64,000 nt of DNA, taken from NCBI GenBank assembly GCA_050945795.1, contig JBMNTP010000001.1:62001-126000 (forward strand). Direction: 5' to 3'. How positions within the stretch are numbered: the stretch's first letter is position 1; the number at the start of each line of letters is the position of its first letter. A program made the translations under genes and the position numbers. This DNA comes from JBMNTP01 sp050945795 (lineage in GTDB: Bacteria; Bacillota; Clostridia; Christensenellales; MGBC116941). Below the pieces are notes generated by a model. That model was not told the DNA's origin and did not search any database. It was given only the letters and a program-made list of their open reading frames with translations. Positions 15,718 through 24,747 of the stretch are shown in pieces.

Positions 15718-15766
15718 GAGCGCCATTATGGCGCTCCTAAGCCGGCACTAAGGTCGGCTTGTTTTG
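15718..15766 (+). terminator. Double hairpin terminator after rluA
   Basis: Stem GAGCGCC/GGCGCTC (15718-15736) is followed by AAGCCG/CGGCTT (15739-15760) and GTTTTG. It lies right after the rluA stop codon. Confidence 0.75.
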
Positions 15767-15805
15767 TATGGCTATATTCTGGCTTTTTATGCTGCGCTGC
15801 GGATA

Positions 15806-16351
15806 TTAATACGCCTGCGGATCTTCAAAGCTGTCCTCGCCGGGGATATACTCCTCCTGCTCGGCCTGCTGCTCATATACCGGCTCTCTGTCCTCTACGT
15901 CAAACGCCAGCTGCCCGTTTTCAACTTTTCTAAGCTCTTCTATCAGCATATTGCGATAATTCTCACGCAAAACCGCGGACGACTTTTTCAACTCCTCCAG
16001 CTGCGCCATCTGGTCTTTTGCGCTTTGGCGGTACTCCTCAATAGCGCGCTGCCCCTCAAGCTCAGCCCTTCTAAGTATATCGTCAGCGCGCTTCTGCGTG
16101 CTCGCCATAAGCTCCTCGGAGCTTTTCTGCGCCCTTAAAAGCGCATCCTTTAACGCCTGCTCCATCTCGCTGTAATAAGCTATGGATTTCTCGGCTTCCT
16201 CGACTTTGGCCTGCAGCTCTCGCCTATCCATTTCTCTTCTTTTAAGCTCCTCAATAATCTCATCGAGGAACATGTTCACCTCATCGGGATCATATCCCTT
16301 TTTAACTTCGGCGAACTGCTTTTCCAAAATCGTTCTTGCAGTTATAGCCAG
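15806..16351 (-). CDS. divIVA: DivIVA-family cell division / polarity protein
   Basis: Coiled-coil protein recruited to curved septal or polar membrane. The N-terminal membrane-binding domain contains KKGYDPDEVNMFLDEI, followed by long heptad coiled coils (to about residue 140) and an acidic tail. An ATG is missing: the first conventional start in frame (TTG at 16327) would remove the conserved opening. Extending upstream to a CTG at 16351, which has AGGGGG 8 nt before it, yields M-AITARTILEKQF, aligning without a gap to MPLTPNDIHNKTF of B. subtilis DivIVA. An in-frame stop lies just beyond. I therefore place the start at the CTG. It follows sepF in the division cluster. Confidence 0.85.
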   Translation of the reverse strand: MAITARTILEKQFAEVKKGYDPDEVNMFLDEIIEELKRREMDRRELQAKVEEAEKSIAYYSEMEQALKDALLRAQKSSEELMASTQKRADDILRRAELEGQRAIEEYRQSAKDQMAQLEELKKSSAVLRENYRNMLIEELRKVENGQLAFDVEDREPVYEQQAEQEEYIPGEDSFEDPQAY

Positions 16352-16473
16352 CTTAATTACCCCCTATCAAAGCAAAGCTCTGCTTTGCAAAATAAACCTC
16401 TGCCTTCCCTAAAACAGCGTAAAACGGCAACTTAAATACACCCGCTTTAAAGCGCCGTAAATACCGGCCTTAA

Positions 16474-16926
16474 TTAGCTCATCTCAAAAAAGCCGGAATT
16501 AAGGTCTCCTGAAATATTGCCGGCGACATCAACGCTTTCCGGCGCAAAAACATAGATTCCGCTAGATACCTTGTGTATGTTTCCGCCAAGTGCATACATA
16601 GCGCCGCTCATTATGTCGATAACCCTCTGCGCCATATCGTGATCAAGGCTTTCAAGATTGGCTATGACCGGCTTGCGGTTGCGAAGGTTGTCGATCATAT
16701 TCTGGGTATCCTCGTAAGTAAGAGGCTGGTAGATTATTAGCTTAGCGTTGGCATTTTGTGCCGTACTCTGATGGATATTAACCACCTTCCCCCTCTTTGG
16801 ACGCGGCTCGTTTTTGTAAACCGGCTCCTCTTCGTAGAACTTCTCGTCCTGCTCAAGAACGCTTTCCTCAGCAGGCTCCTCTTCCAAACCTATGTAGTCT
16901 AGAAACTTGTCGATAATGCTTGCCAT
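16474..16926 (-). CDS. sepF: Cell division protein SepF
   Basis: Septum-forming FtsZ-tethering protein. The 150-residue chain has the N-terminal amphipathic membrane helix (MASIIDKFLDYIGL), an acidic linker, and the SepF core with VVNIHQSTAQNANAKLIIYQP, NLRNRKPVIANLESLDHDMAQRVIDIMSGA and a final IYVFAPESV strand. GGGAGG lies 7 nt before the ATG. It sits between yggS and divIVA as in most Firmicutes; ylmG and ylmH, often here, are absent. Confidence 0.95.
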   Translation of the reverse strand: MASIIDKFLDYIGLEEEPAEESVLEQDEKFYEEEPVYKNEPRPKRGKVVNIHQSTAQNANAKLIIYQPLTYEDTQNMIDNLRNRKPVIANLESLDHDMAQRVIDIMSGAMYALGGNIHKVSSGIYVFAPESVDVAGNISGDLNSGFFEMS

Positions 16927-16950
16927 GTTTTTTACCTCCCAGGATTTATT

Positions 16951-17646
16951 TTACCCGGTGTATATTCTTTGGCCGAAAATGGCTGTGCCAATCCGAACCA
17001 TATTGGATCCTTCCTCAATCGCCGTTTCATAGTCGCCCGACATTCCCATCGACAGCCAGCGCAGCTTGTCGCCAGCAGGACTGTCGCTTATGCGAAGATA
17101 CAGCTCCTTCATGCGCCTAAAATACGGCCTCGCCTCTTCTTGCGGCATAAAAGGCGGAATGCACATTATGCCCCTTAGCTCAATGTTTGGGTAATCCGCT
17201 ATTTGATTGGCGAATTCTTCGGCCATATCCGGCTCTATGCCGCCCTTTGACGCTTCTTCGCCTATGTTTATTTCCATAAGCACGCCCTGAACGACATTTA
17301 GCCTTTCGGCCACACGCTGTATCTGCGCGGCCAAATCGAGCCTGTCCACAGATTGTATCAGATCAACATTACCGACAGTATATTTTACCTTGTTTTTCTG
17401 AAGTTGTCCAATACAATCCCAAGTAATATCTATATCGGCAAGCATCTCCCGCTTTCGCGCAAGTTCCTGCACTCTGTTTTCCCCAAAACGCCTAAGCCCT
17501 AAGCTAAAAGCCTCTCTTACCTGCTCCGGCCCCGCCGTTTTTGATACCGCAACAAGCTCAATATCCTCACCGCTTTTGCCGCTCCTGTTCGCCGCAGCCG
17601 CGATTTTTTCCCTTATTTCATTTATGCTGCGCTCCATAAAGCTCAT
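16951..17646 (-). CDS. YggS-family PLP-binding homeostasis protein
   Basis: A 231-residue fold-type III PLP protein (PLPBP/YggS/YlmE). The PLP lysine is in VAVSKTAG; the glycine/phosphate end is RWLSMGMSGDYETAIEEGSNMVRIGTAIFG. It controls free PLP and amino-acid balance and has no proven catalytic reaction. The start at 17646 has AGGGTG upstream. It lies between the HlyD-like gene (12 nt) and sepF (24 nt). Confidence 0.93.
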   Translation of the reverse strand: MSFMERSINEIREKIAAAANRSGKSGEDIELVAVSKTAGPEQVREAFSLGLRRFGENRVQELARKREMLADIDITWDCIGQLQKNKVKYTVGNVDLIQSVDRLDLAAQIQRVAERLNVVQGVLMEINIGEEASKGGIEPDMAEEFANQIADYPNIELRGIMCIPPFMPQEEARPYFRRMKELYLRISDSPAGDKLRWLSMGMSGDYETAIEEGSNMVRIGTAIFGQRIYTG

Positions 17647-17657
17647 ATAACACCCTG

Positions 17658-18845
17658 TCAATCAGTATAAACCTTGCTGCCGCTTACAAGCCCCGGACTG
17701 GTAACAATAGCATTTTCTCCATCCGATACGACAACATCGCATTCAATAAATACCTTTTCGCCATCCGCATCCATATAAACGCCAGTTTTATCGTCCTTTT
17801 TTGTAATCGCCGTCGCCGGCACTTTAAGCCCGGTATAATCGCGCTTAATATCGGCTAAAACCTGCCTTGCCCCAAGCAGCGGCCCTATGTCCTCAAGTAT
17901 CTCCAGCGTTATTAGGTTTGAGTCGTCCTCTAGTCGCCTAACTGAAATAACTCTGCCTTCGTAAGGCCTGTCATAGTAGCCTTCAAACGTCATGGAGTAT
18001 TTCATATCCGCCCGCATTTCTTCAAGCTGCCCCGGCGGCGCTATTATAGCTGCATACCATTTAAAGTTATCCACTAGCCTGTACAGCGGCTTCGCCGCCT
18101 CCGCCGAAACAAGCTTTCTGGTATTGGCTATCTTAAGTATCTCATCAATCTCCAGCCTAGTAAGCGAGTTTAGGGTTTCCGAGGACAAATATTCTTCAGC
18201 TCCATCGAAATAAAAGCTAATAACTCCGGATGCTTCCGCAAGTACGTCTACCTTCCATTCCGCGATCCTATTGTTTAGCTGGTCTTCCTTGCTATAATAG
18301 CCTTCAAGCGTTGAATCGGGATTGGTCTTGGCCTTTAGCAGCATTTGCCTGTCGCTCATATAAGTCTTAAGCTGCTGCTCCAGCTTTAAAAGGTCTACTC
18401 CCGAACCGGTTTGTATAGCCGCCGCTATTTCCTTTATTTTGGCGGCTATCTCGCTGTCCAATGTTTCAAGGTCTTCTACTATTATATTTTTAAGTATATT
18501 ATTCTCTTGATAATCTTTTATTTGCTGCTGTATTTGAAGGAGATCGTCAAGCACCTTATCGTTATAGCCCCATTTATACAGCTCCGCTACTTTTGTATCC
18601 TTGGCTATTCTTTCTCCCTCAGCAACGTTTATAACAATCTTGCCGTAGTCCTCAGCGGTATAAACCTGTTCGTTTCTTACAACAATGGCGTCAACCTGCT
18701 TCTCAAACGCCACAGTGCCGTTTTGTACCGTTACAAGCTCGCCATTGCCGTCCAGCATTATTATCAGGCCTGCCACCGCGACAATTATGAACGCAAGCAA
18801 GACGTAAAATCTTGGCCTTAGCCTTACTTTCCTTCTTCGAGGCAT
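17658..18845 (-). CDS. HlyD-like membrane fusion/adaptor protein
   Basis: A 395-residue protein with a basic N-terminus, a single membrane anchor (about 12-32), and a large outside part: a barrel-sandwich strand set (GTVAFEKQVDAIVVRNEQVYTAEDYGKI in two pieces), a coiled coil (about 100-190), a second lipoyl-like half (VLAEASGVISFYFDG), and C-terminal beta-barrels. Similar proteins sit beside yggS-sepF in many Clostridia. No efflux pump gene lies next to it, so a role in the division machinery or envelope is an inference. The start at 18845 uses AGGAAAGG 7 nt upstream; an ATG at 18863 is possible. Confidence 0.8.
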   Translation of the reverse strand: MPRRRKVRLRPRFYVLLAFIIVAVAGLIIMLDGNGELVTVQNGTVAFEKQVDAIVVRNEQVYTAEDYGKIVINVAEGERIAKDTKVAELYKWGYNDKVLDDLLQIQQQIKDYQENNILKNIIVEDLETLDSEIAAKIKEIAAAIQTGSGVDLLKLEQQLKTYMSDRQMLLKAKTNPDSTLEGYYSKEDQLNNRIAEWKVDVLAEASGVISFYFDGAEEYLSSETLNSLTRLEIDEILKIANTRKLVSAEAAKPLYRLVDNFKWYAAIIAPPGQLEEMRADMKYSMTFEGYYDRPYEGRVISVRRLEDDSNLITLEILEDIGPLLGARQVLADIKRDYTGLKVPATAITKKDDKTGVYMDADGEKVFIECDVVVSDGENAIVTSPGLVSGSKVYTD

Positions 18846-18907
18846 TCTAAAACCTTTCCTCATCCGACTCTCGCGGCAATTATAAATTCCATCCGCCCCC
18901 GACTCAT

Positions 18908-19486
18908 TTATCCGATCTCCCCTGCCAGTCCTATATCGGCGGCTATCTCTCTAAGCCCAAGTATGGTCTGCTCTATAGCGTAATCCAACTCAACGCCCCA
19001 CATTTTAGCTCCTCTTGTAATGATGGACCTATCTACCTTGGCGGCGAAGGACGGTGTTTTAAATTTCTTCTTTACCGATTTAACGCTAAGATCATGCACG
19101 CTTTTAGAAGGCCGCATTATAGCAACTGCGTTTATAAAGCCGGCAAGCTCGTCCACAGTGTAAAGCACCTTTTCCATAAGATGCTCAGGCTCTATATCGG
19201 TGCATATGCCATAGCCATGGCTGGCCACCGCATGAATATACTCCTCATCAACGCCCTTTTCCCTTAGGATTTCCTGCGCCTTAACGCAATGCTGATCTGG
19301 GAACATTTCGTAGTCGATATCATGGAGAAGGCCTATAGCGCCCCATTTCTCCACATCCTCGCCATACTTGGCGGCAAGAAATCTCATAACACCCTCAACA
19401 GCAAGCGCATGATTAATGAGCGACTCGCTGCTGTTATATTCCTTTAAAAGCTCGTAAGCTTGCTGTCTGTCCGGTTTCCATCCCAT
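18908..19486 (-). CDS. HD-domain hydrolase
   Basis: A 192-residue HD-superfamily phosphohydrolase with His in SLINHALAVEGVM, HD in LLHDIDYE, His in ASHGYG, and Asp in YTVDELAGFI, so all metal ligands are present. Substrate is unknown; the small relatives are often annotated HDIG proteins. The ribosome site is weak; ATG at 19486 is preferred over a TTG at 19498. It stands apart from the HlyD gene by 62 nt. Confidence 0.8.
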   Translation of the reverse strand: MGWKPDRQQAYELLKEYNSSESLINHALAVEGVMRFLAAKYGEDVEKWGAIGLLHDIDYEMFPDQHCVKAQEILREKGVDEEYIHAVASHGYGICTDIEPEHLMEKVLYTVDELAGFINAVAIMRPSKSVHDLSVKSVKKKFKTPSFAAKVDRSIITRGAKMWGVELDYAIEQTILGLREIAADIGLAGEIG

Positions 19487-19653
19487 TTTTAGCACCACAA
19501 TAGTTAATAAATATAATTATAAATAGAATACCATTATTATTTTATAAGTCAAGTTTTGACAGGCAAAAAAAGTTATATAACACCAAAACTTTTTAATATT
19601 ACGGAGGTTCCCTGGCAGCGCCTCAAAAATCCCCTTACGCCCCCATAAACCAC

Positions 19654-19679
19654 AGGGGCGCTCCTAGTGGAACGCCCCT
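19654..19679 (-). terminator. Hairpin after the surface-protein remnant
   Basis: AGGGGCG/CGCCCCT arms with a 12-nt loop, just past the stop codon at 19705. There is no clear T tract. Confidence 0.4.
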
Positions 19680-19704
19680 AATAGGGATTTCTATGCTAAT
19701 AGAG

Positions 19705-19995
19705 CTACCTTCCCACCTTTTTCGCCTTCCTTCTGCTAAGAAGAAGCGTCGTAGCAGCGGCGGCTATAAGCGCTAATCCGGATACCGTCCTCCATATCGC
19801 GGGTACTTCACCCGTTTTGCCTATCGGAGATCCGGACGGTGGAGTGGTGGGCGGAATGGTTATGGTAGGGTCGGTGGGTATCGGCGTAGGCGTTTCCGGC
19901 GGCCCTTCCGGCACCACAAGGTCAATTATGTTGGTGGAAGCGTCGCTTACCTGTATATCGCCATAATAGCCTACCTGACTAAAAAGCGCCGTATT
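19705..19995 (-). pseudogene. C-terminal remnant of a cell-surface protein
   Basis: The open frame runs from an in-frame stop at 19998 to 19705 and has no start with a ribosome site. It encodes the end of an Ig-like domain (TALFSQVGYYGDIQVSD), a Pro/Thr wall-spanning stretch (PETPTPIPTDPTITIPPTTP), a sortase-like IGKTGE motif, a hydrophobic anchor (VSGLALIAAAATTLLLS) and a basic tail (RRKAKK). This is the tail of a wall-anchored adhesin whose body is gone. A programmed fusion is unlikely since murJ begins divergently next door. Confidence 0.65.
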
Positions 19996-20017
19996 CTAAG
20001 GCGGGGCGGCGCTCCGA

Positions 20018-20047
20018 TTGCAAAAGACGGGTATTTTGTATTATAAT
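20018..20047 (+). promoter_or_regulatory. Promoter of murJ
   Basis: TTGCAA, an 18-nt spacer, TATAAT, about 50 nt before the murJ ATG. Confidence 0.65.
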
Positions 20048-20099
20048 TTTTTAAGTGCCTAAGAATAGAAAGGCATTATATGTTGAATCGAGGCTTAAA

Positions 20100-21656
20100 A
20101 TGGAAAAGCATAACCAACGCCTGCTTGACTCAACGCTGGGCGTGCTTATAATAACGGTAATAAGCAAATGCATAGGCTTTATAAGGGAAATGGTAATAGC
20201 AAGCCAATACGGAGCCGGACTAGAGCGCGATGCTTATATCGCCGCCTACACCATTCCTATGATGCTCTCATACATACTCGTTTCCTCCATCACCACAACC
20301 TTTATGCCGGCATACTCGGCCTCCCTCGTTGAGGACGGCAAAAAAGGCGCCAACGCTCTCGCGAACACCACACAAAACGTAATGTTCATAGCCTCTGTTG
20401 CGCTAAGCGTGCTGGCTATGTTTTTTGTGCCGCAAATTATAGGCTTTATCGCCCCCGCCATGAGCGCAGAGGGACAAGCTTTAGCCGTTAAGCTCGGCTA
20501 TTTTTTGATACCTGTATTTATTTTCGAGGTAATGATAAGCTTCTTTTCCTTCCTCTTAAACGCTCACGGCAAATTCATGGTGCCGCAAGCCGTAAGCTTT
20601 CTTCTAAACATTTGCATAATCTCCTCGATTGTAATATTTGCGCCCTCCGTCGGCATATACGCGCTTATATGGGGCGTTCTTGCCGGTATGCTCGCCCAGA
20701 CAGTAGTGCTTGGCATATATTCCGGCCGTTTCTACACCTACCGCCCGTATATAGACCTTAACAATAAGCATTTTAAAGACATAGTTCACCGGCTGCTGCC
20801 GGCGCTTATGTCGGTTATGGTGCTTGAGATAAACGCTATTATAGACAGAATGTTAGCGTCGGGGCTCGGCGTTGGCGCAATGTCGGTAATAGAATATTCA
20901 AGCAAGCTGCTGCAATTTGTAACGGGTACGGTAATAATAGCCGTAACAACAGTTGTGTATCCGCGATTAAGCCGGCAGTGCGCCGAGAAGAAAATCGGTG
21001 AGCTGCGAAACACCACCAGCCGATATATAAGCCTTATGTGGGGTATACTTTTGCCCATAGCCATAATCGCCATGCTTAGCTCCAGCGATATAGTGCAAGT
21101 AGCGTTTGAGCGTGGCGCCTTTGATGCCGCCGCCACCCGCAGCACCAGCCTGGCTTTGTTCTATTATCTGCCCGGCCTTGTTTTTATAGGCATACGCGAG
21201 GTTCTAAAGCGAGTTTTCTTTTCACTCGGCGACACCAAAACCACCATGTATGACGGCATTATAAACGTCGCCGCCGACTCCGGCCTTAGCATAGCGCTCG
21301 CTCCTTACCTTGGCGTAGGCGGTCTGGCTCTTGGCAGCAGCATAGCTATGGCGCTTTCATGCGTACATCTGTTTTTCAGGCTGAGAAAGCGCATAGGCGG
21401 CTTAGGCGGCCGCGTTATATTGATAGAGGCGGGCAAATCCGTTCTCGCAGTAGCAGCTAGCGCCGCAGCGGTACTGATTATTAAAGGCGCGATTGACGGC
21501 AGCAGCAACACAATAGCGCTTATGCGCTTTGCGGCTTGTGCTATCGGCGGCTTTAGCGTATATGCGCTTGTAATGTATATTTGCCGCAGCAGATTGATGC
21601 TCCGCGCGACAGAGCTTATAAAAGAAAAACTTGGGCGCGGCAAAAACAGAGGTTGA
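20100..21656 (+). CDS. murJ: MurJ-type lipid II flippase
   Basis: A 518-residue MOP-superfamily exporter with about 14 membrane helices. It flips lipid-linked peptidoglycan precursor across the membrane. The first helix region carries SKCIGFIREMVIASQYGAG, and YSSKLLQFVTGTVIIAVTTVVYPRLS is the family's helix-8 signature. The start at 20100 has GAGG 7 nt upstream; a GTG at 20055 is less likely. It has its own promoter. Confidence 0.92.
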   Translation: MEKHNQRLLDSTLGVLIITVISKCIGFIREMVIASQYGAGLERDAYIAAYTIPMMLSYILVSSITTTFMPAYSASLVEDGKKGANALANTTQNVMFIASVALSVLAMFFVPQIIGFIAPAMSAEGQALAVKLGYFLIPVFIFEVMISFFSFLLNAHGKFMVPQAVSFLLNICIISSIVIFAPSVGIYALIWGVLAGMLAQTVVLGIYSGRFYTYRPYIDLNNKHFKDIVHRLLPALMSVMVLEINAIIDRMLASGLGVGAMSVIEYSSKLLQFVTGTVIIAVTTVVYPRLSRQCAEKKIGELRNTTSRYISLMWGILLPIAIIAMLSSSDIVQVAFERGAFDAAATRSTSLALFYYLPGLVFIGIREVLKRVFFSLGDTKTTMYDGIINVAADSGLSIALAPYLGVGGLALGSSIAMALSCVHLFFRLRKRIGGLGGRVILIEAGKSVLAVAASAAAVLIIKGAIDGSSNTIALMRFAACAIGGFSVYALVMYICRSRLMLRATELIKEKLGRGKNRG

Positions 21657-21736
21657 ACTGCCTTGCCCTGGCACTTGCATATAATGGCATTGAGTAATAA
21701 AATGTTATAAGAGCAATAAGAATGATGGGAGAAGGA

Positions 21737-22552
21737 ATGGCCAATAAGAATACCGCCCTGAAAAACGCATTGAAAGGACTGGCCGTAGGCGCGTCAATGA
21801 CAATACCCGGCGTCAGCGGCGGCACAATGGCCATAATACTCGGCATATATGACAGGCTTATCTCGGCAATGGCTAATATAGCCAAAAAGCCGAGGGAAAG
21901 CCTTTTTTTGCTATCAACCTTCTCAATAGGCGGCATCGCCGGCATACTTCTTCTCTCAAAAGCCATACTCCATATAACGCAGACGTGGCGTATGCCCATG
22001 CTATATCTGTTTATGGGCGCGGTGCTCGGCAGCATACCTATGCTTTATAGAAAAGCCGGACTCAGAAGCTTTACAGTCCGCATATTTATGTATCCTATAA
22101 TAGGGGCGCTTTTAGTGCTGGCTATAAGCTTTTTGCCCGCCGACCTTTTAAACCTTGATGAAAGCGTTGGCTTTTGGAATTATGCGGCGCTTATATTCTG
22201 CGGCGGAATAATATCCGTAGCCTTTATACTACCCGGTCTTAGCACATCTTATATGCTGCTTGTAATGGGGCTATACGAGTCGGTTTTATCCGCCATAGAC
22301 AATATGGACTTTATGTTTCTTGGCCTTATAGCCATAGGCGTTATAATAGGCGTAATACTTACAACAAAGCTTATGAGCCTTCTTATGGATAAACATCCGC
22401 AAGGCACTTATCTTATAATAATCGGCTTTGTGCTCGTCTCGCTTCGAGAAATATTCCCCGGCATACCCGTAGGCTGGGATATAGCCGCCTGCATACTCAC
22501 ATTTATAATAGGCTTTTCCGCTATACTCTTCATGGCCCGCCGCTCTCGATAA
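21737..22552 (+). CDS. DUF368 membrane protein (polyprenyl-phosphate transporter family)
   Basis: A 271-residue protein with eight or nine membrane segments. The N-terminal GASMTIPGVSGGTMAIILGIYDRLI and the internal inverted repeat FILPGLSTSYMLLVMGLYE are the DUF368 hallmarks. Members of DUF368 (PopT in the literature) have been linked to recycling undecaprenyl phosphate, which would fit its place after murJ, the lipid II flippase; this is inference for this organism. The ATG at 21737 has GGGAGAAGGA just upstream. Confidence 0.88.
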   Translation: MANKNTALKNALKGLAVGASMTIPGVSGGTMAIILGIYDRLISAMANIAKKPRESLFLLSTFSIGGIAGILLLSKAILHITQTWRMPMLYLFMGAVLGSIPMLYRKAGLRSFTVRIFMYPIIGALLVLAISFLPADLLNLDESVGFWNYAALIFCGGIISVAFILPGLSTSYMLLVMGLYESVLSAIDNMDFMFLGLIAIGVIIGVILTTKLMSLLMDKHPQGTYLIIIGFVLVSLREIFPGIPVGWDIAACILTFIIGFSAILFMARRSR

Positions 22553-22574
22553 TACAATTTGCATTCTATAAAAA

Positions 22575-22593
22575 AGTGTGCCTTACGCACACT
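22575..22593. terminator. Bidirectional terminator between DUF368 gene and ispD
   Basis: Stem AGTGTGC/GCACACT with a CTTAC loop, A tract on the left and CTTTTATTTT on the right, between two convergent genes. Confidence 0.85.
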
Positions 22594-22604
22594 CTTTTAT
22601 TTTC

Positions 22605-23306
22605 TTATACTAAGTTTCTAATCGCCATAAGCGCCGCGGCAAGCTCAATATCCCCTTTTGAGGTTATCTTTATATTCGACCTTTCACCCGGCGACAACGC
22701 CACGCCATACCCGGCGCGCACAACAAGCGTGCAGTCATCGCTGACCTCGCCACCGCCGCTCTTTTCATGCTGGCTGTAAGCGTCGCTTATTATAGAATAC
22801 TTAAAGCACTGCGGTGTCTGCACCATATAAAGCCCTTCGCGCGACGGGAGGCCGGTAATAAACTCTCCCCCTTTAGAAAGTACCACCGTATCAACGCAGG
22901 GTATAACGGTATTCGCGGCGCCGTGCAACATAGCGGCGTTTATGCCGTCGCTTATTATGCGCTCCGACACTAGCGGCCGCGCCGCGTCATGTATAATCAC
23001 TATGTCGTTATCAGAGCAATCGGCTTTTATAGCGTTAATACCGCTTAGCGATGACGCCGTCCGCGATTGCCCCGCCTTAGCTATCCACCTTATTTTGTTT
23101 ATATTAAACCGCTTAGCCCAATCTAAGACGCTGTCCGCCCAATCGTCCCTTAAAACCACGCATATGCCGTCTATGTCGGGATGGGCGTCAAACGCCGCCA
23201 GCGCATGCATTATAACCGGCCTGCCGCACAGCTCCATATACTGCTTTGGCACATCCGCCGCCATGCGCTCGCCCTTGCCGCCCGATAAAACTATGGCAAT
23301 ATTCAT
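22605..23306 (-). CDS. ispD: 2-C-methyl-D-erythritol 4-phosphate cytidylyltransferase
   Basis: Third step of the MEP isoprenoid pathway: makes CDP-ME. The 233-residue nucleotidyltransferase begins with SGGKGERMAADVPKQYMEL (CTP-binding loop with Arg and Lys) and has VIIHDAARPLVS in the middle. IspF is not adjacent, nor fused. It is followed, on the same strand, by nothing; it may be the last gene after the parvulin lipoproteins. Confidence 0.94.
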   Translation of the reverse strand: MNIAIVLSGGKGERMAADVPKQYMELCGRPVIMHALAAFDAHPDIDGICVVLRDDWADSVLDWAKRFNINKIRWIAKAGQSRTASSLSGINAIKADCSDNDIVIIHDAARPLVSERIISDGINAAMLHGAANTVIPCVDTVVLSKGGEFITGLPSREGLYMVQTPQCFKYSIISDAYSQHEKSGGGEVSDDCTLVVRAGYGVALSPGERSNIKITSKGDIELAAALMAIRNLV

Positions 23307-23364
23307 GTTACCGCCTCCGTATAAAAAGGCGCGGACATATGCCCGCGCCCAACCTTCTCAAATA

Positions 23365-24642
23365 TCAGCCTTGGCCAAACAGCTTAACATCCTCAACCCT
23401 GTCCATATAAAGCCTGAGTTTTCCGGCTTCTTCAAGCTCGGCATACCACTCTGAATACTTTTTCTCTAGCGCCATCGACTGCTCCGTCGTAAGCTGATAC
23501 TCCTCAAACGCCTCTTTTATATCTTCATAAGGCACAACGCCTTCTTTAATCTCTTTAAAGTAGAGTAAGATATGGTAGCCGTAATCGGTCGCAACCAAAT
23601 CGCTTATGTCGCCTTCTTTGTCCAGCTCCATTGAGGCCTCTGTAAACGCTGCAACGTAATCTTGGTTTTCGGCGTACACAAGATACCCTTTTTCACGACC
23701 CTCGGTATCCGGCTCCATGCCGGCATCGGCACCCAGCTCATCTAACAGCGCATCAAAGTCCTCACCGTCACGCGCGCGCTGTAGCGCCTCCTCCGCCTGC
23801 GGCCTTATCTTTTCTAGCGCCGCTTCAAGCAGCTTGTCCGCCCCTTCGTCATCCCCCGCCATCCTAAGCTCTATTATAGCGTCGCTGTCATCCTCGGATA
23901 TCTCAATAAGCAGATTTTTAACTCTCCTAAGCCCCGGCGCATTATACAGCATAACGCTACCCGAGCTTTCGGCCGACGCATAAGCCGCAGCGTCCTCTGA
24001 ATAGTATTCCTTCTGCATTTCAAGCTGCTCTTCATACGCGCTTTGCACTTTAGCCTCATCGAGCACAACCTCGTTTTTTATGTCCTCATTGAGTTTTTCA
24101 CGCATCTTGCTAAGTTTGAGCGTTTCTTTATACTCTTCAGGCGAGGTAAAATTGCTGTCTAAAAGGTATTGATCCAAAAGAGCTTTTACTTCCTGCTCCG
24201 CCTTGGCTTCGGCATCGTCCCATTCGGCGTATGTTTTAATCATCGCCTCTTTAAGCGTTACCTCATAATACTCTATAAACTCGTTATACCCGGTTTCAAT
24301 TTCTTCAATATCCTCTTCTGTAAGCTTGGCCTCGTATCCCAATTCAGCCGCCTTATTATAGCCTACAAGCTCGTTTACCATATCGCCAACAAGTTGTATC
24401 CTTTGCATTTGCAATTGCAGCTGCACAAAGGGATCGGATGAATCAAGGCTCATGCCGGAATAACCGATCAAATTCTCAAACATATAGTTGACTTTGCGCT
24501 TTGTAATAGTTTTCCCATCTACAATCGCCACCGTCTGATTGAGATCCCTTTCGCTGTTAACGCTTACAAGCTCGCATCCCGCTAGCGCCATCGCAAGCAT
24601 AATGCATAAAATACAGACAAACGCTTTAACTATACGCTTCAT
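23365..24642 (-). CDS. Parvulin-type peptidyl-prolyl isomerase lipoprotein 1 (PrsA/SurA-like)
   Basis: A 425-residue foldase. The signal peptide ends in lipobox ALAGC (about 19-23). A SurA-N-like helical domain (about 35-190, with ITKRKVNYMFENLIGYSG) is followed by a parvulin domain (about 230-390) with RRVKNLLIEISEDD and ATDYGYHILLYF. It carries a long acidic/Ala-rich insertion inside the parvulin fold (about 255-300). AAAGGA lies 8 nt before the ATG. Its paralog is 105 nt upstream. Role inferred: folding of secreted proteins. Confidence 0.9.
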   Translation of the reverse strand: MKRIVKAFVCILCIMLAMALAGCELVSVNSERDLNQTVAIVDGKTITKRKVNYMFENLIGYSGMSLDSSDPFVQLQLQMQRIQLVGDMVNELVGYNKAAELGYEAKLTEEDIEEIETGYNEFIEYYEVTLKEAMIKTYAEWDDAEAKAEQEVKALLDQYLLDSNFTSPEEYKETLKLSKMREKLNEDIKNEVVLDEAKVQSAYEEQLEMQKEYYSEDAAAYASAESSGSVMLYNAPGLRRVKNLLIEISEDDSDAIIELRMAGDDEGADKLLEAALEKIRPQAEEALQRARDGEDFDALLDELGADAGMEPDTEGREKGYLVYAENQDYVAAFTEASMELDKEGDISDLVATDYGYHILLYFKEIKEGVVPYEDIKEAFEEYQLTTEQSMALEKKYSEWYAELEEAGKLRLYMDRVEDVKLFGQG

Positions 24643-24747
24643 TCAAGTCGTCCTTTCGATAATCACAGTAAAAATAATTATACTCAATATCTTCGGCGTT
24701 ATCAATCCCGCCGCCGCATTTAACGCAATGGACTGATAACCCCGCCG

